Source of the DNA: Prevotellaceae bacterium UBA2744
GTDB lineage: Bacteria; Bacteroidota; Bacteroidia; Bacteroidales; Bacteroidaceae
NCBI GenBank assembly: GCA_002353575.1
Contig: DEJQ01000024.1
Location: forward strand, 106,068-170,067
Length of the DNA: 64,000 nt
Direction: 5' to 3'
The position numbers and the translations under genes are program-made. Positions 34,245-44,014 of the stretch are shown one piece after another. Numbering within the stretch: position 1 is the stretch's first letter; each line of letters opens with the position of its first letter. The notes under the pieces are model-generated. The model saw nothing but the letters and a program-made list of their open reading frames with translations. It made no database searches and was not told where the DNA came from.

Positions 34245-34913
34245 ATGAAAAAGTATCTTGCAGAAATGGTAGGTACACTTGTACTTACGCTTATGGGTTG
34301 CGGCACAGCTGTCAGTCTTAATTGCGGATCAGACACAGCCAGTGTTGTGGGTACAGCGATGGCATTCGGTCTTGCAGTTATTGCTATGGCGTACACCATC
34401 GGTGGAGTTTCTGGCTGCCACATTAATCCAGCCATCACTCTAGGTTGTCTTCTTTCAAAGCGTATGAGTGCAAAGGATGCTTGTATGTATATGATTTTCC
34501 AGGTAGTCGGAGCTTGTCTTGGTGCAGCAATCCTGTTCGCTCTCACTTCTACCGACCTCGTACTGGCAGGCGGCACTACTACTGGTGCTAACAGCTGTGG
34601 CGCCCATGGCACTACAGTTGGTCTTATTGCTGAAATCGTGCTTACTGCAATCTTCGTTTTCGTAGTTCTTGGTACGACTGATGCTAAGAAGGGGGCAGGC
34701 AACTTCGCAGGTCTTGCAATAGGTCTTTCCCTCATCCTTATTCACCTTGTAGGTATCCACTATACAGGCACTTCTGTCAATCCGGCCCGTTCGATCGGTC
34801 CTGCACTCTTCGAGGGTGGTCAGGCTCTCAGCGACCTTTGGGTGTTCATCGTCGGTCCGTTCGTAGGTGCTGCCATTGCAGCATGCTGCTGGAAGATTGT
34901 CGGTGAAGAATAA
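34245..34913 (+). CDS. Aquaporin (MIP family)
   Basis: This six-helix membrane channel has the two NPA boxes HINPAITLG and VNPARSIGP in the two half-helices. The length of 222 residues and the residues around the boxes resemble AqpZ-type water channels rather than GlpF, which has an aspartate after the second NPAR. The ATG at 34245 (MKKYLAEMVGTL) is chosen over an upstream non-ATG start that would fall on the ilv terminator. It has its own terminator. Confidence 0.9.
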   Translation: MKKYLAEMVGTLVLTLMGCGTAVSLNCGSDTASVVGTAMAFGLAVIAMAYTIGGVSGCHINPAITLGCLLSKRMSAKDACMYMIFQVVGACLGAAILFALTSTDLVLAGGTTTGANSCGAHGTTVGLIAEIVLTAIFVFVVLGTTDAKKGAGNFAGLAIGLSLILIHLVGIHYTGTSVNPARSIGPALFEGGQALSDLWVFIVGPFVGAAIAACCWKIVGEE

Positions 34914-34934
34914 GATTACACAATAAGCATAATA

Positions 34935-34970
34935 AAAGGCTTGACTTCAGTGTCAAGCCTTTGTTTTTTA
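34935..34970 (+). terminator. Intrinsic terminator after the aquaporin gene
   Basis: AAAGGCTTGAC at 34935-34945 pairs with 34952-34962 and is followed by GTTTTTTA. It ends at the stop of the convergent AraC gene. Confidence 0.85.
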
Positions 34971-36118
34971 TTTTGTACTCTCGCTATGTTGAAATTCTTT
35001 AGGACTTACTCCTGCGAACGATTTGAAATTCCTGTAGAACGAAGCTGTACTTGTGAAGCCTGATTTCTCTGCTATCTCGTTTAGTGATAGATTCGATTGT
35101 TTGATTAGCAATGTCTTTGCGTACTCTATTCTTAGTTTATTTATATAATCATTGAACGAGATACCCATTTCCTTATTTATGGCATTGTAAACATAGTTGC
35201 GGTTCGACTGCACATAACGAACCACATCCTGAAGTTTCAGATTTGGTTGCAGGTAGATTTTCTCTTCCTCCATCAACTTCTCTATGCGTATTCTAAGTTC
35301 TGATGGCTGGGTATTTTCTTCGATGAAATCATCAATTTGCTTGTTGTCGTTTGCTATGTCTTCAATCGAGAAGTTGTACGTTATACAAACATAGCCGATA
35401 GAAAATAATAGGACAGAAAAAATGATTGATGGAATAGAAATGAGTAGTAGAGAGTCTGCAAAACGGTATCGTCCTATTATATTTATTACGAACGAGGCCA
35501 GAGAGGTAATTACAAATAATACTAGCAGATAATGCATTGATGCTGGTACTTTTTGTTTTCTATGTCTGAATAGGTGTCTTTTACGTATTTGTTGAATTTG
35601 TTTATCTTCTCGTATCCTAAATATAAGGCAGGGATTATCTGTAAAGCAAACACAACCTTGCAAGCACTATGTATGCGTGCTTGTGCTTTTGCAAGAGTAC
35701 TTAGATTCTCATATTGGTTGTGGTACAAATAGTGATCGATAAAAAGTTTAATGTCGCTCTCCGACATTATTATATATACTATTCCTACCGCTATGCAGCC
35801 AAGTATTGTAGGCAGTAGGATGACCAGTTGATGAACTAAAGATGTCTCTTTTTGGGTCAGTTTGCAAATGTAAAGATACCAAAGTGGATAAACAGCCAGA
35901 TTGCATGTAGCATATAACCAGTCGGTAAAAGGAATTAGATCCGTATTGTGACTGAAGAAAACTCCATGACCAAAGTATAGAATTGTAGCAGCAGTGAAGA
36001 ATACGAATAATGCACGGCGATTCTTTGAACATTTATTCTTATATGCTTCAATGCCTGTTAAAATTAAATAAAACAGACATACAAAAAATGGTGTTGATAT
36101 TGCAAATACTGCACTCAT
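34968..36118 (-). pseudogene. Membrane-anchored AraC-family regulator, split by a frameshift
   Basis: Two overlapping minus-strand frames together make one normal protein. The first (36118 down to 35522) encodes about six TM helices, starting MSAVFAISTPFFVCLFYL. The second (35663 down to 34968) encodes the last TM segments and a C-terminal AraC DNA-binding domain (LSLNEIAEKSGFTSTASFYRNFKSFAGVSPKEF). They join at a run of five A residues (plus strand T at 35550-35554). Adding one A restores DIENKKVPASMHYLLVLF. It may be a true mutation, a sequencing error, slippage, or reinitiation at an ATG overlapping the first stop. It is divergent from the lipoprotein genes and could regulate them. Confidence 0.75.
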
Positions 36119-36343
36119 TTTGCGTTTCTTTTCTCGATGAAATCGGATTTAGTTTATTAAAGTTTTATATTTTTATCAGCTTCTGTACAAAAGTATGAAT
36201 TTTTTGTAAATGCATCTGATTAAATTCTCAAAAGTGTTTGTTCTTGCCGTTTAAAAATACCACTTTCTGCATATATGATATTTTTTTACATTTTTCGAGA
36301 AACTATTTCTGCAAATATGAAATCCTTTTCTGCGATTATAAAT

Positions 36344-36373
36344 CGTTGGTGTCGTACACATGGGCTATTTTTG
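36344..36373 (+). promoter_or_regulatory. Promoter of the lipoprotein pair
   Basis: TATTTTTG at 36366-36373 fits the -7 consensus, with CGTTG at 36344-36348 as a possible -33 element. A leader of about 50 nt follows. The rest of 36119-36343 is AT-rich intergenic sequence without a gene. Confidence 0.5.
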
Positions 36374-36430
36374 CGATGTGAAAAATATTTGTTTAATATT
36401 ATTAACTTTTAACCTCTAAATTTATAGTTT

Positions 36431-37024
36431 ATGAAAAAACTGAATTTCTGGCTTCTTGCAAGCCTGTTCGTAGGTTCACTTGCATTTGTCGCTTGTGGCG
36501 ATGACAAAGATAATACCCCAGCTCCCCCAACTCCCCCCGCCGGTCCAACCAGTATAGTAGGTAAATGGGTAGGCGAATTCCCAGCTCAGCCTGATAATCC
36601 TAATCAGTTAATGTGGCGTTATGCACATAAGTTGATATATGTAATCAGGGCAGATAAAACAATCGAATTAACTGAGAGTGCTTGTCAGTATAGTACAGAT
36701 CCTTCTGAAGCACAATATGACAGACCGTCTATTCCAATCGATCCTACCCGTCCTACAGGAGCTTACCTTGGAGAACGTATAGCTCATAGTATGACAGGTA
36801 CTTACACTCTTGTTGATAATAATAAGATTACAGTTACTTTTACAAAGGAAGCATGGAGCAGCAAGGGAGATTTCATTATGCAGCCAATTGATCCAGCTTA
36901 TGAAGAAACGTTTGAGTACACCATCAACGGTGATAAACTCAAGGTAGGCGATGGTTCTGAGATTGCATGCTCTCCTCACAACCTTATTGCTTATGGTGAA
37001 ATGACTTGGCAACAAGAAAACTAA
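36431..37024 (+). CDS. Lipoprotein, lipocalin-like, unknown function
   Basis: This 197-residue lipoprotein has the signal MKKLNFWLLASLFVGSLAF, then a lipobox cysteine followed by GDDKD. Acidic residues at +2 to +5 are the Bacteroidetes surface-export signal. A proline-rich linker precedes SIVGKWVGEF, the start of a lipocalin-like beta-barrel domain (GTYTLVDNNKITVTF). The first 51 nt are almost identical to those of the next gene. No enzymatic motif was seen. Confidence 0.75.
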   Translation: MKKLNFWLLASLFVGSLAFVACGDDKDNTPAPPTPPAGPTSIVGKWVGEFPAQPDNPNQLMWRYAHKLIYVIRADKTIELTESACQYSTDPSEAQYDRPSIPIDPTRPTGAYLGERIAHSMTGTYTLVDNNKITVTFTKEAWSSKGDFIMQPIDPAYEETFEYTINGDKLKVGDGSEIACSPHNLIAYGEMTWQQEN

Positions 37025-37094
37025 TGAATACCTAATCTTTTAATACTTAATATACTTAGTATTAAACTTAGTATTAACTTAAAAAAAAATTACT

Positions 37095-39275
37095 ATGAAG
37101 AAACTGAATTTCTGGCTTCTTGCAAGCCTGTTCGTAGGTTCACTTACATTTACTGCATGTAGCAGTAGTGACGATGGGGCTCCAAATACTCCTAATGGAG
37201 GAGGTGGAGGAAGTTTCACTCCAACTCCGGTACAACCATCAACAATGAAAATGGCAAAACTCTCAGGTTTTGTTACCAGTGAGTACGGCTCTCCGATGAG
37301 CGGTGTGAAAGTTACATCAGGAAATGAGGTCGCTTACACGAATGCTGATGGTGCCTTCTCTCTTAATTCTGTTAATGTTGTGAAAGGTCGTGCCGTTGTT
37401 CGTTTTTCAAGTAATAACTATGCAGACGTTGTTCGTTCTGTTGAATTCAAGGAGGGCGAAGTGTGGGAAGTACAGATGAAGTATTCATCTTCAACTTCTA
37501 TTAGTGCTGATCAAGAAACAAGTGTGCCAATTGATTGGAATAATAATGTAAGTGTTGTTGTTCCTGCCAATTCTCTTGTCGATGGCGATGGTAATGTAGT
37601 TACAGGTTCTGTGTCTATAAGCACTGCTTATCTGAACCCTGAAGACGAAGACTTCGCTGACCAGATGCCTGGTGGTGACCTTGCTGCAGTTCGCGAAGAC
37701 GGCTCTACTTCCCAGCTTATCAGTTATGGTATGATTAGTGTTACTATCGAGAAGGACGGTAAGGAACTTCAGCTGAAGGAAGGTTCTGAAGCAACTGTTA
37801 CATTTGCTAAGGCTCCGGAAGGTATGGAAGCATACGATGAGATTCCTCTTTGGAGTTTCAATGAAGAAACAGGTCTTTGGGAAGAAGAGGGTATGGCTTA
37901 CAAGCAGGCTGATGGAACTTATGTAGGCAAAATCAAGCACTTCTCTTGGCACAACCTCGACTATCCTGAGTCTCGTGCAACATGTCAGGTGACTGTTGTT
38001 GACGAAGCTGGTAATGCAGTTCCTTTCCAGAAGGTTATCGTAGGTCAGACTTCAGGCGTTACGGATGCCAACGGTAAGTTCTCTACTTATGTTCCTACAA
38101 ATACAGATTTTGCAGTTTCTGTAGCATCTTCTGACTATGCAAACTACTTTCCAGAAGTGTCTTCTGAGAATATAAAGATTACTCAGGCTGGTGCAGAGCG
38201 TAAGGTAACTCTTACTTTGCCTGTGGTTTCTAAACTCAGCGGTGCTATCACCGATAACGGCAAGGGTGTACTTGCAAGCGCCAGCCTCTCTTATGCAGGT
38301 GAGGTTACTAAGTCTGTTATGACTGACATCGAAGGTAAGTACTATATGAAACTTCCGTATAAATATAATGGTCCTGCAACTATCAATATCGTTGCTTCTG
38401 ACGGAACTGTATATCGCAGAAACATTGTTCTCGACGGAACTGATAAGGCTGAAAACTTCGAAATCAATCCAGTTGTCACAGAAACTGGTACTGTCACTTT
38501 CACCGGCAGTGATATCGATCTTGTTGTTCCTATGACTGTAACAGATATTCCTGCATTTGCTTTCGGTGGTGTCGTTATCATGGGTGATGAATGGATGTGT
38601 ATGGAAAACTACTCATCTACTTCAGAAACTCATGTAAACTTTGGTATGGATTACTTCTCATGGGGTATGTCCACAGAAAATCAATGGTCTAATATTTCTA
38701 CAGATGGTGGTACAGTTAGTATGGTAGTTGAAGGTCAGAAAGCTAAGATTACAGTAAATGGTAAGGCAAGCTATAGCCGTCAAGGTGCAGGTGCCAGTGA
38801 ACATGGTCAAGGTAATCTTTCTGGTACATTCAAGTATTCTATCCTTGCTAATATTGTTGAAGGTGCATCTAATGTTCCATCATGGGTTCCACGAGTTTCT
38901 GGCTCTAACCCGGTATACTCTTACTCAGTTACAAATAGTTCTAAGTTGGGTGACGGTTGGATATTCTTCTATAACAACAATGAAACACTCGATCAGTATA
39001 TGGCTCTCGTAAATGCAGCTAAGGCTAATTTCGGTGATGCGTATTATGTAGACGACGATCCAGAAGATACTTGGTCAAAGAGTTATGTATTCATCAAGGG
39101 TAATCAGGCATTGCAACTCCTTTACTCCGAATCTAAACCTTGGGACGATTGGAAACCAAACCCACAATCTATCCTTGGTGGTCACCACGGATGGAGCGAA
39201 GTACCTATCACAGTTCGTGCTTACTCTAACGTAACAGTACCATTCGACGATGTTGTCGTTGGCCACAAGAGATAA
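37095..39275 (+). CDS. Surface lipoprotein with carboxypeptidase-regulatory-like domains
   Basis: This 726-residue lipoprotein has the same leader peptide as its neighbour and a lipobox cysteine followed by SSSDDG. At about 55-130 lies a CarboxypepD_reg-like domain (LSGFVTSEYGSPMSGVKVTS). Next is a region resembling the middle part of CILP/FAM171-type proteins (VSVVVPANSLVDGDGNV; IPLWSFNEETGLWEEEGMAY). Two further transthyretin-like repeats follow (VTVVDEAGNAVPFQKVIV; LSGAITDNGKGVLASASLSY) and a unique C-terminal about 250 residues. It is probably a cell-surface adhesin or binding protein; this is inference. Confidence 0.75.
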   Translation: MKKLNFWLLASLFVGSLTFTACSSSDDGAPNTPNGGGGGSFTPTPVQPSTMKMAKLSGFVTSEYGSPMSGVKVTSGNEVAYTNADGAFSLNSVNVVKGRAVVRFSSNNYADVVRSVEFKEGEVWEVQMKYSSSTSISADQETSVPIDWNNNVSVVVPANSLVDGDGNVVTGSVSISTAYLNPEDEDFADQMPGGDLAAVREDGSTSQLISYGMISVTIEKDGKELQLKEGSEATVTFAKAPEGMEAYDEIPLWSFNEETGLWEEEGMAYKQADGTYVGKIKHFSWHNLDYPESRATCQVTVVDEAGNAVPFQKVIVGQTSGVTDANGKFSTYVPTNTDFAVSVASSDYANYFPEVSSENIKITQAGAERKVTLTLPVVSKLSGAITDNGKGVLASASLSYAGEVTKSVMTDIEGKYYMKLPYKYNGPATINIVASDGTVYRRNIVLDGTDKAENFEINPVVTETGTVTFTGSDIDLVVPMTVTDIPAFAFGGVVIMGDEWMCMENYSSTSETHVNFGMDYFSWGMSTENQWSNISTDGGTVSMVVEGQKAKITVNGKASYSRQGAGASEHGQGNLSGTFKYSILANIVEGASNVPSWVPRVSGSNPVYSYSVTNSSKLGDGWIFFYNNNETLDQYMALVNAAKANFGDAYYVDDDPEDTWSKSYVFIKGNQALQLLYSESKPWDDWKPNPQSILGGHHGWSEVPITVRAYSNVTVPFDDVVVGHKR

Positions 39276-39320
39276 TTAGAAGATTTGAAAAATATAAGGG
39301 GAAAATCCCTGAAAAGGGTA

Positions 39321-39353
39321 GCCCTGAAAGCCTTATGCTTTCGGGGCTTTTTT
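39321..39353 (+). terminator. Intrinsic terminator after the large lipoprotein gene
   Basis: GCCCTGAAAGC at 39321-39331 pairs with GCTTTCGGGGC at 39337-39347, followed by TTTTTT. Confidence 0.85.
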
Positions 39354-39440
39354 ATTTAGTTACAATCCTTTGGAAAAATATACCTGTCATTCTAAAATCT
39401 TTCAAAAAAATGTCGGAACCCGTTCTATTTGGAATGTTGC

Positions 39441-40730
39441 TTAATTGGCACAGGTAGCTATAGCATAAAGAGGTATGTTTGCCAATTGAGATTCTTTCCT
39501 GTAATTTGACATAGATAAACGGTAAGCGCAAGCAGGGGCGAATGTGTCAATAAACAGACGGAGACTTTTGGCTCTAAGATTGTCTTCTGCTTTTACTTCA
39601 ATGGGCACTACATTGCCGTCTTGCTGTATAACGAAGTCAACCTCAGCCTGTGAATTGGGCTTCGACCAATAATAAAGTGTGTGGTATGGTAATAGCTGCT
39701 GCATTACGTATTGTTCGGTGAGCGCGCCTTTGAATTCGGTAAAAATGTTGTTTTTCTGCAAAAGAAGTGAGGGCTCTACATCCATCTGGGCACATAGCAA
39801 TCCGACATCAATAGTGAAGAGCTTGAATGCCGACTGGTCTTCGTAGCTTTTCAGTGGATATTTTGGTGTTTTGACACATTTCACTTTATAGGTAAGTCCA
39901 CAGTCGCACAACCACATTAGTGCTGCTTCAAATTCACGGGCACGTGCTCCTTCCTTAACTAGGCCATATATGAATTTACGGTTTTTCCGACTAAGCTGCG
40001 AGGGGATAGAGTCCCAAACGAGGCGGATACGTGGAACCAGTTCGTTTGGTGCGTGTTTTGAGAAATCATTGTCATAGCTTTGAAGGATGTTGTTTTGTAT
40101 ATGCCGTATTTCTTCGGGAAGTGCCTCGTTGGCAAAGGCCTGTACGGCTTCGGGCATTCCTCCTACAAAGTAATATTGGCGCAAGCGTTCGGTCAGTTGC
40201 TGGCTGAATAGTGCAATTGTCTGCCAATCCGCACTGATGATAAGGTCTGCCATGGCCGTTTCTCCAACTGCACGAAGGAATTCGATGAATGTCATAGGGT
40301 ACATGCGCAAGAAGTCAACCTTTCCGACGGGAAATGATTCTTTTCTGTGAAGTTCGATGCCAAGCAGCGAACTGGCTACGATTATATGCTGTTCTGGCAT
40401 GTTTTCAAAGAAATATTTCAGCATGGTGAGACCACCTTCTGCGTCCTGTATTTCGTCCAGAAATATTAGAGTTTCACCTGCTACACATGGACAACCTGTG
40501 GCTAATCGTATGGCACGCATTACGCGTTCCACATTGAAATCTACAGTGAAGAGTCCGCGGAGATTCTTCATTTCCTCAAAGTTTATATATGCTACATGGG
40601 TATATTCGTTCTCGCCAAAATGACGTACAATCCATGTTTTGCCAACTTGACGTGCCCCTTCAAGAATTAGAGGTTTGCGTCGAGTTGATGATTTCCATTT
40701 GCAGAGTTCCTGATAGATGTTCCGTTCCAT
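39441..40730 (-). CDS. AAA ATPase with C-terminal DUF4143 domain
   Basis: This 429-residue protein has Walker A GARQVGKT at 25-32 and Walker B LIFLDEIQD. A DUF4143 nuclease-fold-like domain occupies the C-terminal third, ending in a PD-(D/E)XK-like core (QAEVDFVIQQDGNVVPIEVK). These common, often horizontally spread proteins have no settled function; proposed links include DNA handling and toxin-antitoxin-like behaviour. It is monocistronic and convergent with the lipoprotein gene. Confidence 0.87.
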   Translation of the reverse strand: MERNIYQELCKWKSSTRRKPLILEGARQVGKTWIVRHFGENEYTHVAYINFEEMKNLRGLFTVDFNVERVMRAIRLATGCPCVAGETLIFLDEIQDAEGGLTMLKYFFENMPEQHIIVASSLLGIELHRKESFPVGKVDFLRMYPMTFIEFLRAVGETAMADLIISADWQTIALFSQQLTERLRQYYFVGGMPEAVQAFANEALPEEIRHIQNNILQSYDNDFSKHAPNELVPRIRLVWDSIPSQLSRKNRKFIYGLVKEGARAREFEAALMWLCDCGLTYKVKCVKTPKYPLKSYEDQSAFKLFTIDVGLLCAQMDVEPSLLLQKNNIFTEFKGALTEQYVMQQLLPYHTLYYWSKPNSQAEVDFVIQQDGNVVPIEVKAEDNLRAKSLRLFIDTFAPACAYRLSMSNYRKESQLANIPLYAIATCAN

Positions 40731-40892
40731 GATTTCTGTGGTTGAAAGGAGTGATTAACTCAATATTTTGTGCAAATTTACACAAAATAAGTGGAAAGTT
40801 TGTGTAAGTTATCACAAAAAATGAATGAACTTTTAGTATTTTTGCTTTTTTTCTGCTGAATTTTGTTCCTTTGTTACAATGTTCGCACAACT

Positions 40893-40924
40893 TTTGCATA
40901 CAATTTTCGAATTTTGTAACTTTG
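40893..40924 (+). promoter_or_regulatory. Promoter of ligA
   Basis: TTTG at 40893-40896 and TAACTTTG at 40917-40924, 20 bp apart. Confidence 0.65.
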
Positions 40925-40934
40925 CAGAGTAAAC

Positions 40935-40986
40935 AAATTGTACATTATACTTTTAAAAAGTAAATTGTACATGGTAAATTGTACAT
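40935..40986 (+). repeat. Three copies of AAATTGTACAT in the ligA leader
   Basis: Copies lie at 40935-40945, 40962-40972 and 40976-40986, the last one ending 3 bp before the ATG. Each contains the palindrome TGTACA. A palindromic ACTTTTAAAAAGT sits between the first two. They lie in the 5' untranslated region, so a regulatory role is possible. Confidence 0.7.
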
Positions 40987-40989
40987 GCT

Positions 40990-43005
40990 ATGACTCCACA
41001 GGAAGAGATACTAAGGCTGCGACGCGAACTCGAGCAGCACAATTATAATTATTATGTGCTGAACCATCCTACAATCAGCGACTACGACTTCGACCAGATG
41101 ATGCATAAATTGCAGGATCTCGAACTCTTCTATCCGCAGTATGCCGACCCCAATTCACCTACACAGCGTGTGGGAAGTGACCTCAACCAGTCGTTTCGTA
41201 GTGTGCCACATAAGTATCCTATGCTCTCGCTTGCCAACACATATAACGAGGCTGACATTCGAGATTTCTATGAACGTGTGCGCAGCGGACTTGAAGGAGA
41301 AGAGTTCGAAATCTGTGCTGAGATGAAATACGACGGTCTGAGTATCTCTCTCACCTATGTAGATGGTCAGCTGACTCAGGCCGTTACCAGAGGCGATGGT
41401 GTGCGGGGTGATGATGTCACTGCCAATGTGCGCATGATCCGTTCCATCCCACTTCGTCTGAAAGAGGGAAGTGGCTATCCGCATGAATTTGAGATTCGTG
41501 GTGAAGTCCTCATGCCCTGGACTTCCTTTGAGGCACTTAACGCACAGCGTGCCAAGGCAGGAGAAGACCTCTTTGCCAATCCTCGTAACGCTGCCAGCGG
41601 GACCCTCAAGTCCCAGAAGACACGTATAGTTGCAGAACGTGGACTTGATGCTTATCTCTACTATCTTCTTGGTGATGAAATTCCTGCTGACAGCAGTCAT
41701 TATGAAAACCTGCAAATGGCTGCGGGGTGGGGATTTAAGATCAGTCAGGGCATGAAGAAATGCAAGACTGTTCAGGAAGTACTTGATTTCATTGACTACT
41801 GGGATGTGGAACGCAAGAACCTGCCTGTAGCTACCGACGGAATCGTGCTGAAGGTCAATTCGCTTCGCCAACAACGTCATCTCGGCTATACTGCTAAATC
41901 GCCACGCTGGGCTATAGCGTACAAATTCAAGGCAGAACGTGAATGTACGCGACTAAATGAAGTGACCTATCAGGTCGGTCGTACTGGAGCTGTCACGCCA
42001 GTAGCTAATATGGATCCTGTCCAACTTGCCGGCACAGTCGTTAAACGTGCTTCCCTTCACAATGCCGACGTCATCCGGCAGCTCGATCTCCATATAGGTG
42101 ATATGGTATATGTCGAGAAGGGTGGGGAGATTATTCCAAAAGTCGTCGGAGTAGATTTGTCGCAACGTACGACTGATATGCAGCCTGTGCGTTTTATCAC
42201 TACCTGTCCTGAATGCGGAACTCCTCTCATACGTGTCGAAGGTGAGGCTGCCCATTACTGTCCCAACGACTCAGGCTGTCCGCCACAGATAAAAGGACGT
42301 ATCGAACATTTTATTTCGCGCAAGGCAATGAATATTGATTCGCTCGGACCTGAGACGGTTGATGATTATTGGCAGCGCGGGCTCATTCATGACATAGCCG
42401 ACCTATATACTCTTACTGTTGCTGATATCTGTGGCAGCAACCGCGGACGCATCAAGTCGGCACAGAAAGTCGTCGATAGCATCAAAGCTTCTACTCAGGT
42501 GCCATTCGAACGTGTTGTATTTGCCCTTGGCATTCGTTTCGTCGGTGAAACTACAGCTAAGCTCCTTGCCCGTGCGTTTAAGACTATGGATGCTCTCGAG
42601 AATGCAACCCTCGACCAACTCCTTTCCGTAGATGGAGTGGGGCAGGTTATAGCAGAAAGCATTATACGTTTCTTCCATGACGAACGCTCTCTTGCTATCC
42701 TCAAACGCCTTCGTCAGGCAGGACTCCAAATGTCTCTCTCTGAAGAAACCCTTGCCGGTCAGACCAACATCCTTGCCGGACAGTCTGTTGTCATCTCCGG
42801 GGTGTTTACTCAGCACTCGCGCGATGAGTATAAAGCTATCATCGAACAGAATGGGGGCAAGAACGTAGGTTCTATCTCAAAAAACACTTCATTTGTTCTG
42901 GCAGGTGAGAATATGGGTCCGGCAAAACTCGAGAAAGCCCAAAAAATGGGAGTTCGCATTGTCGGAGAGGCAGAATTTCTGCAGATGCTCTCGGATGGCA
43001 ACTGA
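40990..43005 (+). CDS. ligA: NAD-dependent DNA ligase
   Basis: This ligase seals nicks in replication and repair. The adenylated lysine is K113 in EMKYDGLSI. Then come the OB fold, the zinc finger (CPECGTPL; CPNDSGCPPQ), helix-hairpin-helix repeats (LLSVDGVGQVIAESI) and a BRCT domain at about 590-671 (LAGQSVVISGVFTQHSRDEY). The 671-residue length is normal. Confidence 0.97.
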   Translation: MTPQEEILRLRRELEQHNYNYYVLNHPTISDYDFDQMMHKLQDLELFYPQYADPNSPTQRVGSDLNQSFRSVPHKYPMLSLANTYNEADIRDFYERVRSGLEGEEFEICAEMKYDGLSISLTYVDGQLTQAVTRGDGVRGDDVTANVRMIRSIPLRLKEGSGYPHEFEIRGEVLMPWTSFEALNAQRAKAGEDLFANPRNAASGTLKSQKTRIVAERGLDAYLYYLLGDEIPADSSHYENLQMAAGWGFKISQGMKKCKTVQEVLDFIDYWDVERKNLPVATDGIVLKVNSLRQQRHLGYTAKSPRWAIAYKFKAERECTRLNEVTYQVGRTGAVTPVANMDPVQLAGTVVKRASLHNADVIRQLDLHIGDMVYVEKGGEIIPKVVGVDLSQRTTDMQPVRFITTCPECGTPLIRVEGEAAHYCPNDSGCPPQIKGRIEHFISRKAMNIDSLGPETVDDYWQRGLIHDIADLYTLTVADICGSNRGRIKSAQKVVDSIKASTQVPFERVVFALGIRFVGETTAKLLARAFKTMDALENATLDQLLSVDGVGQVIAESIIRFFHDERSLAILKRLRQAGLQMSLSEETLAGQTNILAGQSVVISGVFTQHSRDEYKAIIEQNGGKNVGSISKNTSFVLAGENMGPAKLEKAQKMGVRIVGEAEFLQMLSDGN

Positions 43006-43090
43006 ATTTATAAAATCAGATAAAATCTGGATAGCTATTCTATTGTGCAGATTTTTTACTTTTCTGTAGTTATCTTTTCACAAATTTAGC

Positions 43091-43098
43091 TACCTTTG
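43091..43098 (+). promoter_or_regulatory. -7 box of dapA
   Basis: TACCTTTG, 22 bp before the ATG at 43121. Confidence 0.65.
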
Positions 43099-43120
43099 CA
43101 GTCGAAATTTAAAAGCATAC

Positions 43121-44014
43121 ATGGCACACAATAAATTCAAAGGACTTGGCGTAGCACTTGTCACCCCGTTCACATCTACTGGTGAGGTTGACTATATCTC
43201 CTTACGTCGTATCCTTGATTATCAACTCTCCAACGGTACAGATTTCCTTTGTGTTCTTGGCACTACAGCCGAGACTCCGACCCTGACCGAAGAAGAGAAA
43301 CAGAATATCATTAATCTTGTTCGCGACAAAGTGCAGGGAAGTATTCCAATCCTGTTGGGTATGGGCGGCAACAACACTGCTGCTATAGTCAACCAACTGG
43401 GGAAAGCAGATCTGCGGGGCATCGACGGTATCCTCAGTGTTTGTCCCTATTACAACAAACCGTCACAGGAGGGGCTTTATCAGCATTTCCACACTATTGC
43501 TGCCAACAGTCCCGTGCCTGTAGTGCTTTACAATGTTCCAGGTCGTACAGGAGTCAATATGACTGCCGAAACAACCCTACGTCTTGCTCGTGACTGTGAG
43601 AATATCGTAGCAATCAAGGAGGCAAGCGGTAATTTCGGTCAGATTGACGATATCATAAAGAACAAGCCAAAGGATTTCGATGTTATTTCAGGTGATGATG
43701 GCATTACCTTCCCGCTTATAACCCTTGGGGCAGCAGGAGTAATATCCGTTATTGGCAACGCACTTCCAAAAGAGTTCAGTCGTATGGTGCGTCTTGCCCT
43801 CGCAGGCGACTACTCAAACGCACTGACTATTCACCATAAGTTTGCAGAACTCTTCAAACTTCTATTCGTTGATGGCAATCCTGCCGGAGTGAAGGCAATG
43901 CTGAGCAGTATGGGACTGCTCGAAAACGAACTCCGTCTGCCGCTTGTTCCATCCCGTCTCTCTACAATGGAGCGTATCAGCACAATTGTAAAGGAACTGA
44001 ACATTAAGTGCTGA
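43121..44014 (+). CDS. dapA: 4-hydroxy-tetrahydrodipicolinate synthase
   Basis: DapA condenses pyruvate and aspartate semialdehyde, the first step to diaminopimelate and lysine. The TIM barrel shows the Schiff-base lysine K166 (VAIKEASGNF), Y137 (YNVPGRTG) and the GTTAE motif near 47-51. At 297 residues it has standard length. Its stop overlaps the ATG of the next gene (ATGA), coupling it to a sugar-kinase-like protein. Confidence 0.96.
   Translation: MAHNKFKGLGVALVTPFTSTGEVDYISLRRILDYQLSNGTDFLCVLGTTAETPTLTEEEKQNIINLVRDKVQGSIPILLGMGGNNTAAIVNQLGKADLRGIDGILSVCPYYNKPSQEGLYQHFHTIAANSPVPVVLYNVPGRTGVNMTAETTLRLARDCENIVAIKEASGNFGQIDDIIKNKPKDFDVISGDDGITFPLITLGAAGVISVIGNALPKEFSRMVRLALAGDYSNALTIHHKFAELFKLLFVDGNPAGVKAMLSSMGLLENELRLPLVPSRLSTMERISTIVKELNIKC

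Noticed and set aside
35550..35554. Programmed -1 frameshift in the AraC gene
   Set aside because: The run is C AAA AAG, not a proper X XXY YYZ slippery site, and no stimulatory hairpin was seen. A missing base is simpler.
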